Shown here one piece after another: positions 36,786 through 50,299 of a DNA stretch of 64,000 nt (the first letter of the stretch is position 1; every line of letters begins with the position of its first letter). The stretch covers positions 372,001 through 436,000 of the forward strand of contig NW_026614696.1 of assembly GCF_030052815.1 (NCBI RefSeq), given 5' to 3'. The notes under the pieces were generated by a model that was not told the origin of the DNA, searched no databases, and worked only from the letters and a program-made list of their open reading frames with translations. Both the position numbers and the translations under genes were made by a program. The stretch comes from Hevea brasiliensis (Eukaryota; Streptophyta; Magnoliopsida; Malpighiales; Euphorbiaceae).

Positions 36786-39700
36786 TGTCACACCTTACCC
36801 TTTTATAAGATATGACATGCTCCCGTAATATGTCTCATGAATTATCTAAACACCCTCTACCGATGATCCATTAAACATATTAAAAGGGATTAAACGATTT
36901 CAAATTTATTTTTAAATTAAACTTATCGATAAAAGGTTTAATAGTTATTCTAATATTTAAGAAAAATACCATAGAACTAACTAAAAAAAATTCAGTATTT
37001 TTAAAACTTAAAAAAAATTTTAGCGTTGTAATGGCTAAAAATTGGTCAACCCAAAAATTTTAAATATGTTAAACAAAACCTATAGCCATATATGTATATC
37101 ATCAATTCATCAAATCAATATTTCATCAAATGCTTTTCTTTATTCACAACCAAAAGAAATACATTCTTACAAATTTACATTCATTTGATATCAATAAAAT
37201 AATATTACATCTGTATAACTGCTCAAATATTTCTTACATACATATAGTCATTATTTACATATAAAACAAAATTCAAAAGAGTAAACCTATAATTGTACCT
37301 CGCTTGTAAAATGAATACAGCTTCTACTATGCTCACTCAGCTGTCTTTTCTTTTTCTCTACCTGTGACAGCATAAAAATAGTCATCACTGAGTATAATGA
37401 CTCAGTGGTGCACAACCATCAATTTATAAAACTAACATAAAACATAAGATGTTGAACCATAACAAAGTATTTAATATGTTCAAATTTTCCCATGAAACAT
37501 GAAAATAATAATATTTACAATCATCAACAAATTATTTATTTTCAACAACACATTTATTATAATATTTAAAAATAACTAGTGTTGCCAACATCTCACAGTT
37601 TAAGCAATGATACAAAATTCCCGATCAATGTCGTGTTGTACACTACGATAAAGCTATCTCAACCCTATCTAGCTAAAACTAATGAGAGAAGCAAAGCTAG
37701 CTAGCAAATATGAGTGCACCCATCCGATCTCAACCTCAACTGGTAAGTCAGAAAGAGAGGATAATATAACAAATCTCAACCCCACAAGTGGAGGAGGAAA
37801 ATATCCAATCTCAACCTCATAAAGTGAGGGAAGCAATCAAAGTCTGTCATGCCAACTGTGGTTTTAAAATAATTTCCATTCAAATAAACGAACATTTCAA
37901 ATTATCACAAATCATCATATATGGTTGGTAACACATCAATTTCACAAACACTTCTAAATCACATACATCCTACCACCTGCATGCTACAACATAATAAATG
38001 GCCAAACATCTGCCTTATTAGTACAAGAACAAATTCCTTTCAACGTTAAAAATATTCTCGAAAAAATATAAATAATTCTCAAAGACAAAGGTAATTCATA
38101 TTTAAGCTTGAAGAAAATCTATTATTTTCATTTGCAAATTTAAAACACAAAAAAATTAGAGTTGTGCACAAATCTTATCTTAGTCTCCTTTCTTTGACCT
38201 ATTTCTCCTTTTACTTCAAACTTCTCTTCTTCACTGAAACACACAATTTCAAAAGCTTCAATACTTATTCTTACTTCCACTAATAACTAATCAAATAAAT
38301 TCCTAGTGAATTCCTAAAAAAACTACACATTTTAACTATTTCAAATTATAGGACAGAATTTGAACATGTTTTTATAACTCAATTTCAATCTAGTTCTAGT
38401 CATAATTTATCAAATTAATCTTCACAAAAGTTGTTCCTCTATGTCTTACCTTTAATTATCATTTTGAATCACTTAATTTGGAGGTTTAAATCATTAGTTA
38501 TAGCCAAAATACTAGGTACTTTTCCTAGGTACCTTATCCTAAGATTTTCAGGTTTTTCAGATTTTTATCTGAATTTGCACTCAATATCCAAGTACTTTAT
38601 ATCTAGAATTTGTACTAGGTCTCTAAAGCAAAGTTTTAGGTCTTTGTCTTAAGTTTCTAAATCATTTTGTAACACCTCAATTGGAGATGTACAAAGGAAG
38701 ATATGCCCTTTTTACTACACAAGGGTTTTGCTAGAAATTCAAGAATCTCAGTTTGGCCAAACTAGTTTGCACTAAAATTTCAACCACTTTACCCTTACAT
38801 TTGGGTCTAGGTTAAAACATGAAAGTTGTAGCTCTATGTCTTATGTTTATTTTGGCTTTAGAATTATTAAATTTGCATTTGTGTAGCTTGAGTTATGGTC
38901 CTTTTTTCAAAACTATTCAAGTGACAAATTCTCAGGTTTCAGGTCTATTCCAGAATCCAGGTAGATTTCTGGACTGGCTTTGTCAAGCAAATTTGGATAG
39001 GTTACAATCATAATTTAGCATCATAGTCCTCATGTGAATTGTTCCCCTGTGTCTCAGGATTACACAAGTTTAAGAATTACTCAATTTAGAGTTTTGTAGA
39101 GTGAGTTATGCTCAATTTAGTATGTACTGTTCATTTGATCAGTTTGCAAGGTTCCAGTTTTGCATTGCCAAATTCTAGCCCTAATTTAAGTATCTTCAAA
39201 TCCGTTTCAAGGTAAGAGTTCTCATGAAAGTTTTAGTATATTGTCTTAGCTTTAATTTTCCTTTGGTTTCACCTTAATTAGAAATATGTAGCTCAAGTTA
39301 TGAGCATTTAACCTCACTAAACTCAAGCTGTTCAGATTCAACACTTAATGCACAACATCAATCCATTTAATTTCTTCACCAAATTATTAATGTTTCTCAA
39401 CAAATGTACATCAAATAATCATAATAGCATTAAATAGGTTTCATGCCATGAAAATCCTAATTGCATAAAATCCTAACTCCTATCTTCCAAATTCAATCAA
39501 TATTAAGTTCATAAACCGTGTTTACTACTTTATTCAAGAGCAGAAATTAAGTTAATTATATCAAAACTCAAGACTCCTAACTTCTTCCTTCATGATCGAA
39601 ATTCCTTCCTTCATAACATCCATAATTTCAATCAATTTCCATAAAAATTTCCACAATTAAACTTGAAATCCATAAATTTACAACTAATTAAACTTGAATC

Positions 39701-40358
39701 ATCACTTACCGCAATTGGCCAACTCTCCCTCTTCACTAATCTTCCAAATTTCTTTGAATTCTTGCTTGCTTTCTTCAAATCAAGGTTTAATTCAATGGTT
39801 TCTCTTGATTTTCTATGAAAATTATGCAAGAATTTAAGGGTTTTGAAGCTTGGAAATGTTACATAAATGGAGGAAAGTGAGAGAGAGTGGACGGCAAAGG
39901 AGAAGAAGAAAGAAGAAGATGAAGATGATGATGGTAAGATGATGTATTTAAAGAGATATTTACTTTAATTAATTAATTTTATCTTATTTACAAAATATCC
40001 AACTTAATTATAATTATAATTATTACAATTCAATAATTCCTCCTATGTCCCCATTAAATTTTTATACTCATTTCAATTAGTTAAATCCTATTCTGATAAA
40101 TCAATCTCACTTAATTTAATTGATATTTTGGTCAAAGTTAACTCTTTAAGTGATTGACCAAAATACCCTTCATCGGGTTATAATCCATCTTTTTCAATAA
40201 TACCGAGTAAGTCCATAACCCGATGGTCACTTTGATTTTTATTCTGCTTATCTTAATTAATTTTCATCTCATTTTTAGTCATCGAGTTGGCTTTGAATAA
40301 TAATATTCACATATCGAAAATAGTACTATTCAAAGCTCGAAATTCTTAGGACGTTACA
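36786..40358 (-). mobile_element. Solo LTR, family A, diverged (copy A4)
   Basis: It starts TGTCACACCTTACCC and ends GGACGTTACA, with exact AGTAA duplications at 36781-36785 and 40359-40363. At 3,573 bp it is shorter than its relatives. The dyad around TTGTACAC is at 37630-37649. AGTTATGG-type motifs recur at about 38505, 38697, 38893, 39104 and 39296, a period of 190-211 bp. Unlike other copies it lacks the 5S-like block and the CCGG-rich start region near its sense 5' end. Confidence 0.85.
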
Positions 40359-40708
40359 AGTAATTTAAAATGTGGACTCTCATATGATAATTTGAACTTT
40401 ATTTCTTTTATTAGTTATAATAATAGGCTCATTAATTGTAATAAAATAAAGTAATTTTAACCTTTCTAGTTTCTATGACGGTTATAATAGCCAATCTTAA
40501 AAGTTTTAATAACAAAAAAAAACTTTGAAAATTAGTTGATAATTTCACTAATGTGGCCCAACTTAGTAGAAAGGTTAAAATTTGGTTAATATCTAAGACA
40601 GTTAGGCTAATAAAATTTAGAATTTTGGCCCACATATCTAGTTTTTTAAAATTAATATTTATTGAAAATTTTAATTCTTTCCATATTTACAATTTTACGC
40701 CCAATTAA
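40359..40708. other. AT-rich flanking DNA between two insertions
   Basis: No coding region or recognised repeat. It ends with ATTAA, the target duplication of the 13.4 kb element. It should have been contiguous with 54110 before that insertion. Confidence 0.5.
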
Positions 40709-43700
40709 TGTCACACCCTACTCCTCGTAAGATGTAACATGTTCCCGTAGTACACCTAATGAATTACCGTACTTCACCTACCGGTAACCCATTAAATATA
40801 TTAAAAGGGATTTTAAAACAATTTTCGTTCATTTTGGAATTGGTGGGTAAATTTTTTTCTCAAATATTAAAAACCTTCATTTAGAGTCCAAAAATAAATC
40901 AAATTTTTGGATATCTAAAATCTCCGCAATTTTTACAAAAATTTCAGCAGAGTGCCGTCTGTATTTTGAGAAAACAGTTCTTCAGAACCTGAAAATAGAA
41001 ACACTCCCAATATATTTCTCAATTACAACTCCATTTGCAATCACCAAACTTCAAATCAACAGCAATAGCAACACTTCAATTCAAAATCCAAATTTCAAAT
41101 CAAGAATTAATATCTCAAAACATTTCATAACTCATGCACATTGCATTTTAAATCATTAATTTACAATCATAAGTTAATTTACAGATGCAAAATCTCAAAA
41201 ATAATATTATTACAATTTTATCTGTACAACTGCTCAAATTACAGAGATACATATGCATACTATCATATTTACATCAAACTAAACTACCAGGATATAGACA
41301 AATACCCGTACAAAAATTCTTCAATTGTACTCCTTTCTAACTGTAGCAGCTCGCTCTGCTGCTATGTCCTTTTCTCTATCTGCGACAGCAAGTTAAAGCT
41401 ATCGCTGAGTATATAAATACTCAGTGGTGCACAATAAAACATAAAATGCATAATATAAAACATTTATGAACAAATCATCATTCAAAAATCACATAATCGC
41501 ATTTCACAATTTTTTTCTCAAATCACATTTATAACAAATCATAATTTTCAAAGCTTAATATAGCACAACTTGATCAAACAATTTAATAAACATAGTGTTG
41601 CCAAACAATAACACAACTTAGGCTATGACACAAAATTTCCGAACATGTCATGTTGTACACCATGACAAGGCAAACTCACCCCACTAATCGAAATCAATGA
41701 AGGAGGTGGCTAGCTAGCTAATGAGTACTCATCCAAACTCACCCCTCAGACTGGAAAGCCAGAGAAGGAGGAAAGTGATCAAATATCAAACTCACCCCAC
41801 AAGTGGAGGACGAACATAATAATATTGTCATGCCAAGTGTCAATTAAAAACAATTTAAATCAAGTTATTCAAACATTTCATACAATTTACAAATCATATT
41901 TCATTCCAAACTTTTTATTTACAAAGTAGGCAACACACTATTTTTCAAATAATATTTTTAAAGCCATAACTAAATTCAAAACCATATTATTCAAATATTT
42001 CATACAAATCAATAAATAATTTTTATTCCAAATTTCCATTGTAGAATAGGCAACACAACATTCTCGAAATTCATAATGAACAAAATACATTCACAATGTA
42101 TAACAAATCAATTTCCATTATGAAAAATATAATTTAAACATTTTTGTGCACAAACCTGACGTGAGTCGCCCCTAGGCCTTGACTTAGTCTCTTATACCTT
42201 TCGGGTCTTTTTCAGCTGAAACACAAAATTTATAGTGTTTCAGTATCTTATTTCACAATAAATCTAATAATTAATTTATATATACTTAATTCTAGCCCAA
42301 ATATGCTTAAACTAGCATTCTTGGAAATTTTCATTTTTGAGTTACTATTCATGGTACTATTCAAGTCAATTTGTTGACTTTCTAAGGCTTAATAGGTATG
42401 GGAATTTCAAATTCACCCACATACCACACTTTGGTCACTAAATTTGTTGGTTTTGGTTGTTTACTTAAATTCTAAGTCTTTTAGGCAAATTTGTAAATTT
42501 TCAGTTTTGGTGTCTTAAGTTATATTATTCCATTAGTTATTTTTCTGTTAGAATTTGACAAAACTTCCTTCATAGAAAATGTTCCCTATTGTCTTAAGTT
42601 TATTCTCCTTTTTGAATCACTACAATTGGAGTTTTGTAGCTCAAGTTATAGCCATTTGAATCATGGCTGCCAGATTGGACTTAACCCAGATTTTTTGGGC
42701 AAATTTTGGTTATGGCAGTTTTAGGTCACCAACTTTGGGTGGCCAAATGACTTGGTTAATGGCATAATTTGGGTTTGTATTCTTCATGAAAGTTTTAGAT
42801 CTATATCTCATCTGTCCACTGGTAAAATTTCAGGTCATTTAGACCTATCTAGCTCAAGTTATGGCCAAATGAACAAACACTGTTCATTTGGTCAGTTTGT
42901 ACAGTGCAGACTGAGATTTTTCGGATTTGGTCAATTTGTTCACTAGATTTTGGTCACTTTTTGGGCATGCTTCCTAAATGAAAATTGTGTCATTTAGTGT
43001 CTATTTTCATTCCCAATTGGTCTCATACCAATTGGACTTGTAAATTTTCAGTTTTGGTCCCTGAAATTGACCTTAGTCCTGATGCCTACATAATGGCCAT
43101 AAGCAATCCTAATTTCCATTCAATTCCAACACTTCCAACACACCACAATTGGTCACATATGACCATTTTTCAGCTCAAACAAGGTCAAACATATCATTTG
43201 GCTAATTCTCACATTTTTTCTCCCAAAACCCTAAGGGTTAAGAACCCTAATTCTTCAATAGCTTCAAATCATGAACTCAAAGTGTATAAACATTATCTAT
43301 ACTCTCAATCAAACTTGCCTACATATTTAATTGCATCCAAACCCATCAAATCCTATTCATCTCTAACATGGACGAATTTCATGGGTTGCTATACATGCAT
43401 GATTTTTTTTTTTCATTTATTTCTACAATAATTCATCCACATGAACTCAACTTCAAGCATTTATACTAAAGAAAGAGATTTGATTAACTTACCTCAAATT
43501 ATGAATTTTCTACTTCTTCAAACCTCCTTCCTTTCCTCTTCTTTCACTTTCAACTATCAACCCAAGATGAAATTTCAATATTTAATGTTAAGGATTATGA
43601 AGATCATGAAGGAAAGTAAGGTTTTGGTGAGCTTTTAAGGTATGTTAATGGAGGAAAAATGAGAGAGTTAGGGAGAGAAGATGGGGCGGCACTTTAGGAA

Positions 43701-46700
43701 GATGAAGACCAAAATGAGTTTTTTTCTTTTCTTTTTTGTTATTTTATGTCTTATTTAACAATAATTGACTTGGCCAATTATGTAGGAAAAGATCAAAATT
43801 ACTTTTGACATCATAATGATGTCATCAAATGATGTAATAAACTTTTTTTTTGCATTTATGAATTTATGCTCTTGAAAGACCACAAAAATTATCCCAAAAT
43901 TAATTTTTAATTATAATATTTATTGCATCATGCTTGATGTCATGCATGATGTCATCTCTTTTTTTTCACTTTTTTTTCTTTTTCTTTTTTTTTCTATTTT
44001 TTTTCATTAGTTCTTTAATTTAATTTCCGACTCCAAAATTTTCTTTTCTCCGATTTTATTGGACAGTTAGGTCGGGTGTAACACCCTCCCAGTAGCAACT
44101 CCGTACATTCTACTGTTCCGGTGACCAGTGTCGGTCCGGATAGCTAGAACGTCCGGAAAAATATTTAAACTAAAGTGAGGAACTATAATTAACTCAAATA
44201 TTAATAAGAAAAATTTAGAAAAAATTTTAGAAATAAAATACAACCAAGTTAAATGAGCCAGTGCCCTAGCGATGGGTAACCTAGTGGGAAGTTGCGGTTC
44301 TAGCAACTAGGAGCCCTAGACCCGGGGAAAAATTCATAAAATAATTTTTGGGACTCCAGAGAAGGGTCATTGAGGTTCCTATGGCATTAGAATGCCAAGA
44401 AAATATTTAGAAAAATTTTTCAATCGGTATACACAATTTTGGCCCGTTAAGCCAAACGGAGGGCATTTTGGTCATTTCGCCTTCAGAGGTGATTTTTGGC
44501 CGACTTGTCCAATTAAGTAAATAAATTATATAACATAAAATGTGAATAAATATTGCTAAAAATTAAATTAAAAATGGGTAAAAAAGAAAGAAAAAGAAAA
44601 ATAAAAGTAAATGCTTAAATATGCCATCATGCTTAAGTAAGCATGATGCAATTAAATTTTCCCACCAATTGAAATTTGACAAGCACACATTAAAACAATT
44701 AAAAAGGGAAAAAATGGACAAAAATTCAGTTTTCTTCTTCATTTGTTTTAGCTTGCCGAATCCCTCCATTGAAGCACTCTCCCATTTTTCTTCATTTACC
44801 TCAATTCTCTCACTCTACTCACTATATTTCCTCTATATTCCACTATTAAAAATTACCCTAGACTCTAGCTAAAGTGTTTGGCAGCCAAGAGAAAATTCTA
44901 CCCTACTAAAGTTAGTGCCATCTTTCTCTCTCTTTCTTTGGATATCCATGTTAAGACACTAAGTTAGGCTAGGAATTTGTGGGAATTGAAGAGAATTATG
45001 CATGCTAGGGTATATGGTAAATTTTGGCAGCCTATTGGGGGTGGTGATTTTGATTGTTTTGATGGGTTTAGAGTGGATTAGAGATGGTGTTTGAAGTGTA
45101 TAAATTGATAATGAATTAGTATGTTTAATTAATGTATGTTGTGTGAATTGGAATGGGGAATTAGGGTTTTAGAGAAAAATTTGGGCTTTGCTTATGTAAT
45201 GGTGAATAAACATTCTAATGGTCAATTAGTGACCATTTGAGGTAAATTAACCATAACTTGGAGTGAATTGTAGCATTAAAAACTGATTTGGTATGCTGCC
45301 TTGTGTGACCTGCAGGTTGGATGTGAGTCCAGCCTGTTTGGACAGCCATAACATGGGCTGTGTAGGTTCAATTGGTGTTTGGCCAATTGGACATGAAACT
45401 AGACACATAATGGCACAACTTTGGTGAAGAAACCATGCCCATAAGACCAAACCAAGTGGACCAAAAGCTTGCCCCAATCCGGGTGTCCTGGAATCTGTTT
45501 ATGCAGAATGACCAAATGAACAGTGATTGTTCATTTGGCCATAACTCAGTGTATAATGGCCCAATTGACCTGAAATTTTACCAGCAACAAGCTAAGATAT
45601 AGACCAATAACTTTCATGAAAAAACCCACCCCAAATTATGACCAGAACTTATCCAACAAGGGAGTTGCATTCACTATTCACTGCACTGTAGATATGGTCA
45701 GTCTAGAAAAATTCCAATCCGGCCAGTTGTGGTTTTTGGACCATAACTTGAGCTAAAAAACTCCAAATGGAGTGATTCAAAAACAGAAATTCAACTAGAC
45801 AAAATAAGGAACAACTTTCATGTTGACCATTTTGCCAAATTCCAACTGCAAGATTGACCAATGGAACAGTAAAAATAAGGCATAAAAACTGAAAATTCTG
45901 CCCACCTAACTTTAAGCTTAGAAATGGTATTGGCAACCAATACCAACAAATTTTGAATGCAAAATGTGGTATGTTGATGATATGAAAACCAATGTACCTA
46001 TTGCCTATACAAAAGTCAACATTTTTGTTGACCAATGAATGGAATAGTAACACTAAAACTTAAATTCCAAAAATTGTGAAACTTAAAAGTGTGAAATGCC
46101 CTAGTATACCTAACAAGATTGGTTTGGATAGCTTGGCATACCAATAGGGTTCGATTAGCGATCGCACATGGCATTATGCCATTTGTGATTTCATGGCTTT
46201 TAGCCATTCGACATTGTGTTGAGACTTGGCCTTGTGCCTAATGTTATTACAAATTATTAGCTCATTGCACACCGGAGATACATATGTGACCGATGGTGTG
46301 ACGGCCCGAGGTACTTGATACCCGGTGCGGTTACCCGTTTATCGATCCGATCGTCCAAAGATAGGTTACTTGGGCAACCAAAAATGAAAGTGGATAAATT
46401 TAATGAAATAATGAATATAACAAGTACAAAATAAGTAAATCTACAAATACTCAACGAAAATTTATTTGCAATGAGATATCAATACATTCACTGCATATTT
46501 ATTTTCTGTTATTTATTTTTATTTTATTATTGGTACCACTAGGCATTATTGCTTAACGCATTGCTTTTGCCACGCGTAGGTTCTGGAGAAACTGACCGAG
46601 AGCCCAATAGACCACAGACTGGGTGAGACCTCCTGCAGCTCTGCATAGTATCCGTGTCACCTCACCATCTTCAGTGCATTGGTAGGACACTAGGTTTCAT

Positions 46701-47640
46701 TTTGGTATTTTGTAACTAACTTTTATTTTCTCATATGTAATTGAAACTTATGTAATGTATTTTGGTATTAATGTATATAGCGGAAATTGTGTTTGTGAAT
46801 GAAAAAGTGAATATTTATTTATGACTTTTACATGATTATCATATGAGATGAATGATTGAGAAATGGAAAGTGAATATATATATTGAGATTTTGTTGATGA
46901 AATGGAGTTTGGGATTGATTGCAATGATTATTGGAAGTGTTTTTCACAGGTTCCAAAGAACTGTTTTCTCCATTTTTAGCCGGTACTCTGCCGGATTTTC
47001 TATAAAATTTTCGAAACCTCAAATAAATTATAATTTCAATAAATGACTTAAATGAATTATATTTCATAAATTATATTCAAAACTATGATAAAAATAAATT
47101 AAGGAAGAATAAAAATGATTGAGATAAAATAGAGTGTTCTGGTACACCGTGTGACATATCTTACTCGGATATACTGTAGACGGGTAAGGGGTGTCACATC
47201 AGGAGTCAGCTCTCGGGGTTAATTGACCAAATTGCCCCTCGCTGGTTCGATTCGGTTTGAAAATAATTCAATATCTCTTCTGGCTCCCTGACCTAATTAT
47301 TTGACTGGCTTAACAACCTTTTTCCGTGATTTTCTCTTTTCCACTGTGTTCATAATGGTCCTAAGGACCGCAGCGTCACATTTTACTGTTCAAAATTTGA
47401 GTTTAAATTGACTTCGCAGTCGTTCCCGAGAAGGTCACCCATCACTGTGACTCTCGACTCATTTAACTTCTTATATTCTGTTCTTCTTATTTATACTTAA
47501 CTAATTGACAATTACTAATTATTTGTGTTTATGGCTTATCTAGTTATCTTAAGTGTGGTTCTAATCCCCTTAATTGTCCAGACCGACTCTGGTCACCGGA
47601 ACAGTAAAATTTACCAGACTATACAAATAGAGGTGTTAAA
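40709..47640 (-). repeat. 3' LTR of the gag-only element, split by a B LTR
   Basis: About 3,805 bp of its own sequence (40709-44076 and 47204-47640) matches the partner LTR nearly base for base, except for the 3,122 bp insertion and its duplication. The terminal CA at its plus-strand right end has become AA (GGTGTTAAA). Confidence 0.9.
44077..47198 (+). mobile_element. Solo LTR, family B, nested in the 3' LTR
   Basis: It starts TGTAACACCCTCCC and ends GGGGTGTCACA. The flanks are TCGGG (44072-44076) and TCAGG (47199-47203), one change apart, and the uninterrupted partner LTR reads TCAGG at this place (about 53669). At 3,122 bp it is a typical family B length. The 5S-like block is at about 44248-44292. 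Forward modules with CATAACTTG or CATAACTCAG recur near 45245, 45540 and 45740. No coding sequence. Confidence 0.92.
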
Positions 47641-47641
47641 A

Positions 47642-47655
47642 TTCTCCCCCCCTTA
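47642..47655 (-). other. Polypurine tract of the gag-only element
   Basis: On the minus strand TTAAGGGGGGGAGAAT directly precedes the 3' LTR. Upstream is TTTCGAGGATGAAATTATT, the usual context at the end of plant chromovirus pol, although the coding region itself is missing. Confidence 0.8.
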
Positions 47656-48844
47656 AAATAATTTCATCCTCGAAATTGTGTCCACTGTCTGTCCTCAAAT
47701 AGTCATTCATGTTGTTTTCTAATGTTTTTCTCACATTTCTACATAACTTTATAATCAGAATAATGGTCCATAGCACTTTAACCAACACTATTTACTCATC
47801 GATTGCTTACCTTGTGTGTCATGTTTCTTATGAGCTTCTGTCATAAGTTAGATTCAAATTCATTTAAATTTTAGAGGTAAGCAAATCTGTGTGCTAGTGG
47901 ATCCGCTTTTCTAGGACCTCGTGTGATCCTATGGGTGAGAACTTAGTTTTACTCTTTTCTTGCTGTTGTTTTAGCAATTATTTTCTTTTGTAGTCTTTTC
48001 TTTCTTGGCCATAGGTCCATAACCATTATCTTACCATCTCCATCTATGACCAAGGCCTATGTGCCATTTTGCACTATCTTATTTGTTTTGGTTTAACTTA
48101 TTTCTTTATTGATAAAATAGTTCGGAATGTCATTACGCATCTTAAGTAAATTGCTTGCCTTGGTGGCAATTCCTCATTTAGTATTTTTCTTATTTCTTAC
48201 TGTTCTATTTATTTTTATCTATCGATATTCTATAGTTTATTTTGCACTGATGTGTAGTCATTATTTTCTTTTGTACTGAACTATAACCTTTCAATATTCT
48301 AACTTTAGAGTTTTAAATCCCAGGTTAGGATTTTCAAACTCCTTTCCAATAAGAAAACTTTATCTTATCATAATCAGTACCAAACAGATGTCTTTGTTTG
48401 CAACTATTTTTATTCTTGTGTACTATTGGGTAGTACGTAGCTCTACACAATAAATCCCAAGTCAGTACTGTAATCTGTAGCTTATAGCACAAACATCAAG
48501 AATATTGCATAGTTACTACAATACATCACAATAGATCAAACTTCCCTATATCTTATTTCTTTTAAATTCACTAATATCTTGAACTTATTTTTATTATGGT
48601 ACCCACTGACATCTATCAGCAATAATACCCTTACCCACATCTAAGGTAGCTATATTACTATAACTTACTTTTAGGTTCTCTTTCCTTACATAATTAGGCT
48701 TACTAATTAACTTTACAAATTCTTGTGTGCTAGCAAATACTTTTCACTGACAAACTCTTCCAAAATTAATTTTAAAAAGACAAGTCACTAACATATCAAA
48801 ATTGATTTTTCTTTTTTTACACATATACATATCTCAGTTAAGAA
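47656..48844 (-). other. Non-coding filler where pol should be
   Basis: About 1.2 kb with no usable frame on either strand and no reverse transcriptase or integrase motifs. It begins where the protease frame fails and ends at the purine tract, so it is a deletion remnant or replacement sequence. Confidence 0.65.
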
Positions 48845-50115
48845 TTGAGAAAATACCAGCAACCATACCAGGAGTCTCATCCTCGTCCCTCTGTCGCATA
48901 GTGTATACTCTCACTAGAGCATCACCTTGTCCTGGTTGATTCACAGTACTCTAACTTCCAGGTGTACTACCCCTACCCCTGCCTCTGCCTCTACCAACTG
49001 TTGGTGAACTCTTCGGGGTAGAAACTTGAGCTGATCCTCCTGCCGTGGTAAATGATCCATAACAGCGTGGACTTATGCAATCCTTAGCAAAATGACCAGT
49101 CCCTCCACAATTGAAACATGCTCCTATAGCTGTATAACATACTCCACTATGTGGTTTACCACAAGTCTCACAAAGTCGATCCGACAGCATATTTTTGCGT
49201 GTTTGTTGAGTTTGCTGATCGGATTGGGATGGTTTCCATCCAGAAGATCTACCTCTACCCGATTCGCGCGAGCTAGATCCTCCAAAATGTTTTCTTTTCC
49301 TAGAGCCACTCTCAGTATCTTGGCCAATAACCTTTTCAGTTTTCTCTTTTTCTTGTATACTATTTTTCACTACCCATTCTGATTCTATCCTTTCCAGTTC
49401 CAAGGCTTGTGAAATTAATTCAGAAAAATTCTGGTGTCGAAACCCTACCACTTGCATTCTCAAGCTAGGCCTCAACCCAACCTCAAACCTTTTGTCTGGG
49501 GGTGGAGACTAAGCTTCCAGCATAATGACTTAGCCTTGAAAAGTCCCGCTTATACTCTGCTATAGTTCTATCCCCTTGCTTCAAACTTAAAAACTCTTGC
49601 AGCTTCATGTCTACATAAGTATCAGGGACCCACTTTTGCCAAAATTCCCTTAAAAAGTCTGCTCATGTGAGGACTGGTGGCTCTACCAGACTGTAGGGGA
49701 TGGTCTTCCATCACTCATATGCATCTCCTTGCAGAAGTGATATTGAATATTCAAACTTCAACTCTTCAGCACAGTGTAGTTTTCTGAAAACCCATTCCAT
49801 TCCCTCTAACCACTGTTCTGCCTCAAGTGGATCCACTGTTCCTTTGAATTCTGTAGCCCCAAATTTCATTAATTTCTCATATTGCCGAGCTGGAGGCTGT
49901 GGTTGTGCTGTAGGTGCTTGTGTCTGTGCTTGAGGTGGCACATTTCTCGCCATTTGTTGAAAGAACGCAGCCATCTGCTGTGCAAACTGAGCAGGGAACT
50001 GCGGTGCTTGAGGAGGAGCTAGAGTGGATGACCCACTCACATTTTGGAGTGCTGGGGCTTCTCCTCGAGCCTCAGCCTCGACAGATTGCTCTACGGAATG
50101 ATCTCCCTCTTCCAT
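48845..50115 (-). pseudogene. gag: Degenerate gag and start of protease
   Basis: The gag polyprotein forms the retrotransposon particle and binds its RNA. The frame opens at an ATG (50115), about 165 bases past the primer site. It has a Pro/Gln-rich start and then the conserved FKGTVDPLEAEQWL region of chromovirus gag. A TGA replaces a Trp codon at 49711-49713, a second TGA is at 49663-49665, and a one-base shift occurs near 49490. The C-terminal part (48951-49475) has an Arg/Ser/Gly-rich linker, a CETCGKPHSGVC motif and a canonical zinc knuckle CFNCGGTGHFAKDC. After a TAG at 48951 the same frame continues into about 40 codons like a protease start, then stops. It cannot give a full protein. 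Confidence 0.88.
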
Positions 50116-50280
50116 TCTGTTTTCTAAAATTTTCTACTATCTGATAACAAACACAAGGAGGTTGACCTCCGTTAGTGCATATTCATTATGTAAATATGTC
50201 ATATATATCAAACATTTGAGCAGTTGTATTTACCGACAAAATATTTCAAATTCACATTTCAAAATTTATTTTAAAACCTT

Positions 50281-50292
50281 ACTCTGATACCA
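50281..50292 (-). other. Primer binding site (initiator Met tRNA)
   Basis: On the minus strand TGGTATCAGAGT matches the 3' end of plant initiator Met tRNA except at the last base. It starts 7 bases after the LTR end. Confidence 0.9.
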
Positions 50293-50299
50293 CTAAACA

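Noticed and set aside
41141..41416. 91-codon frame nearly identical to 50731-51006
   Set aside because: The two copies are the paired LTRs of one element. Low-complexity composition and no domain.
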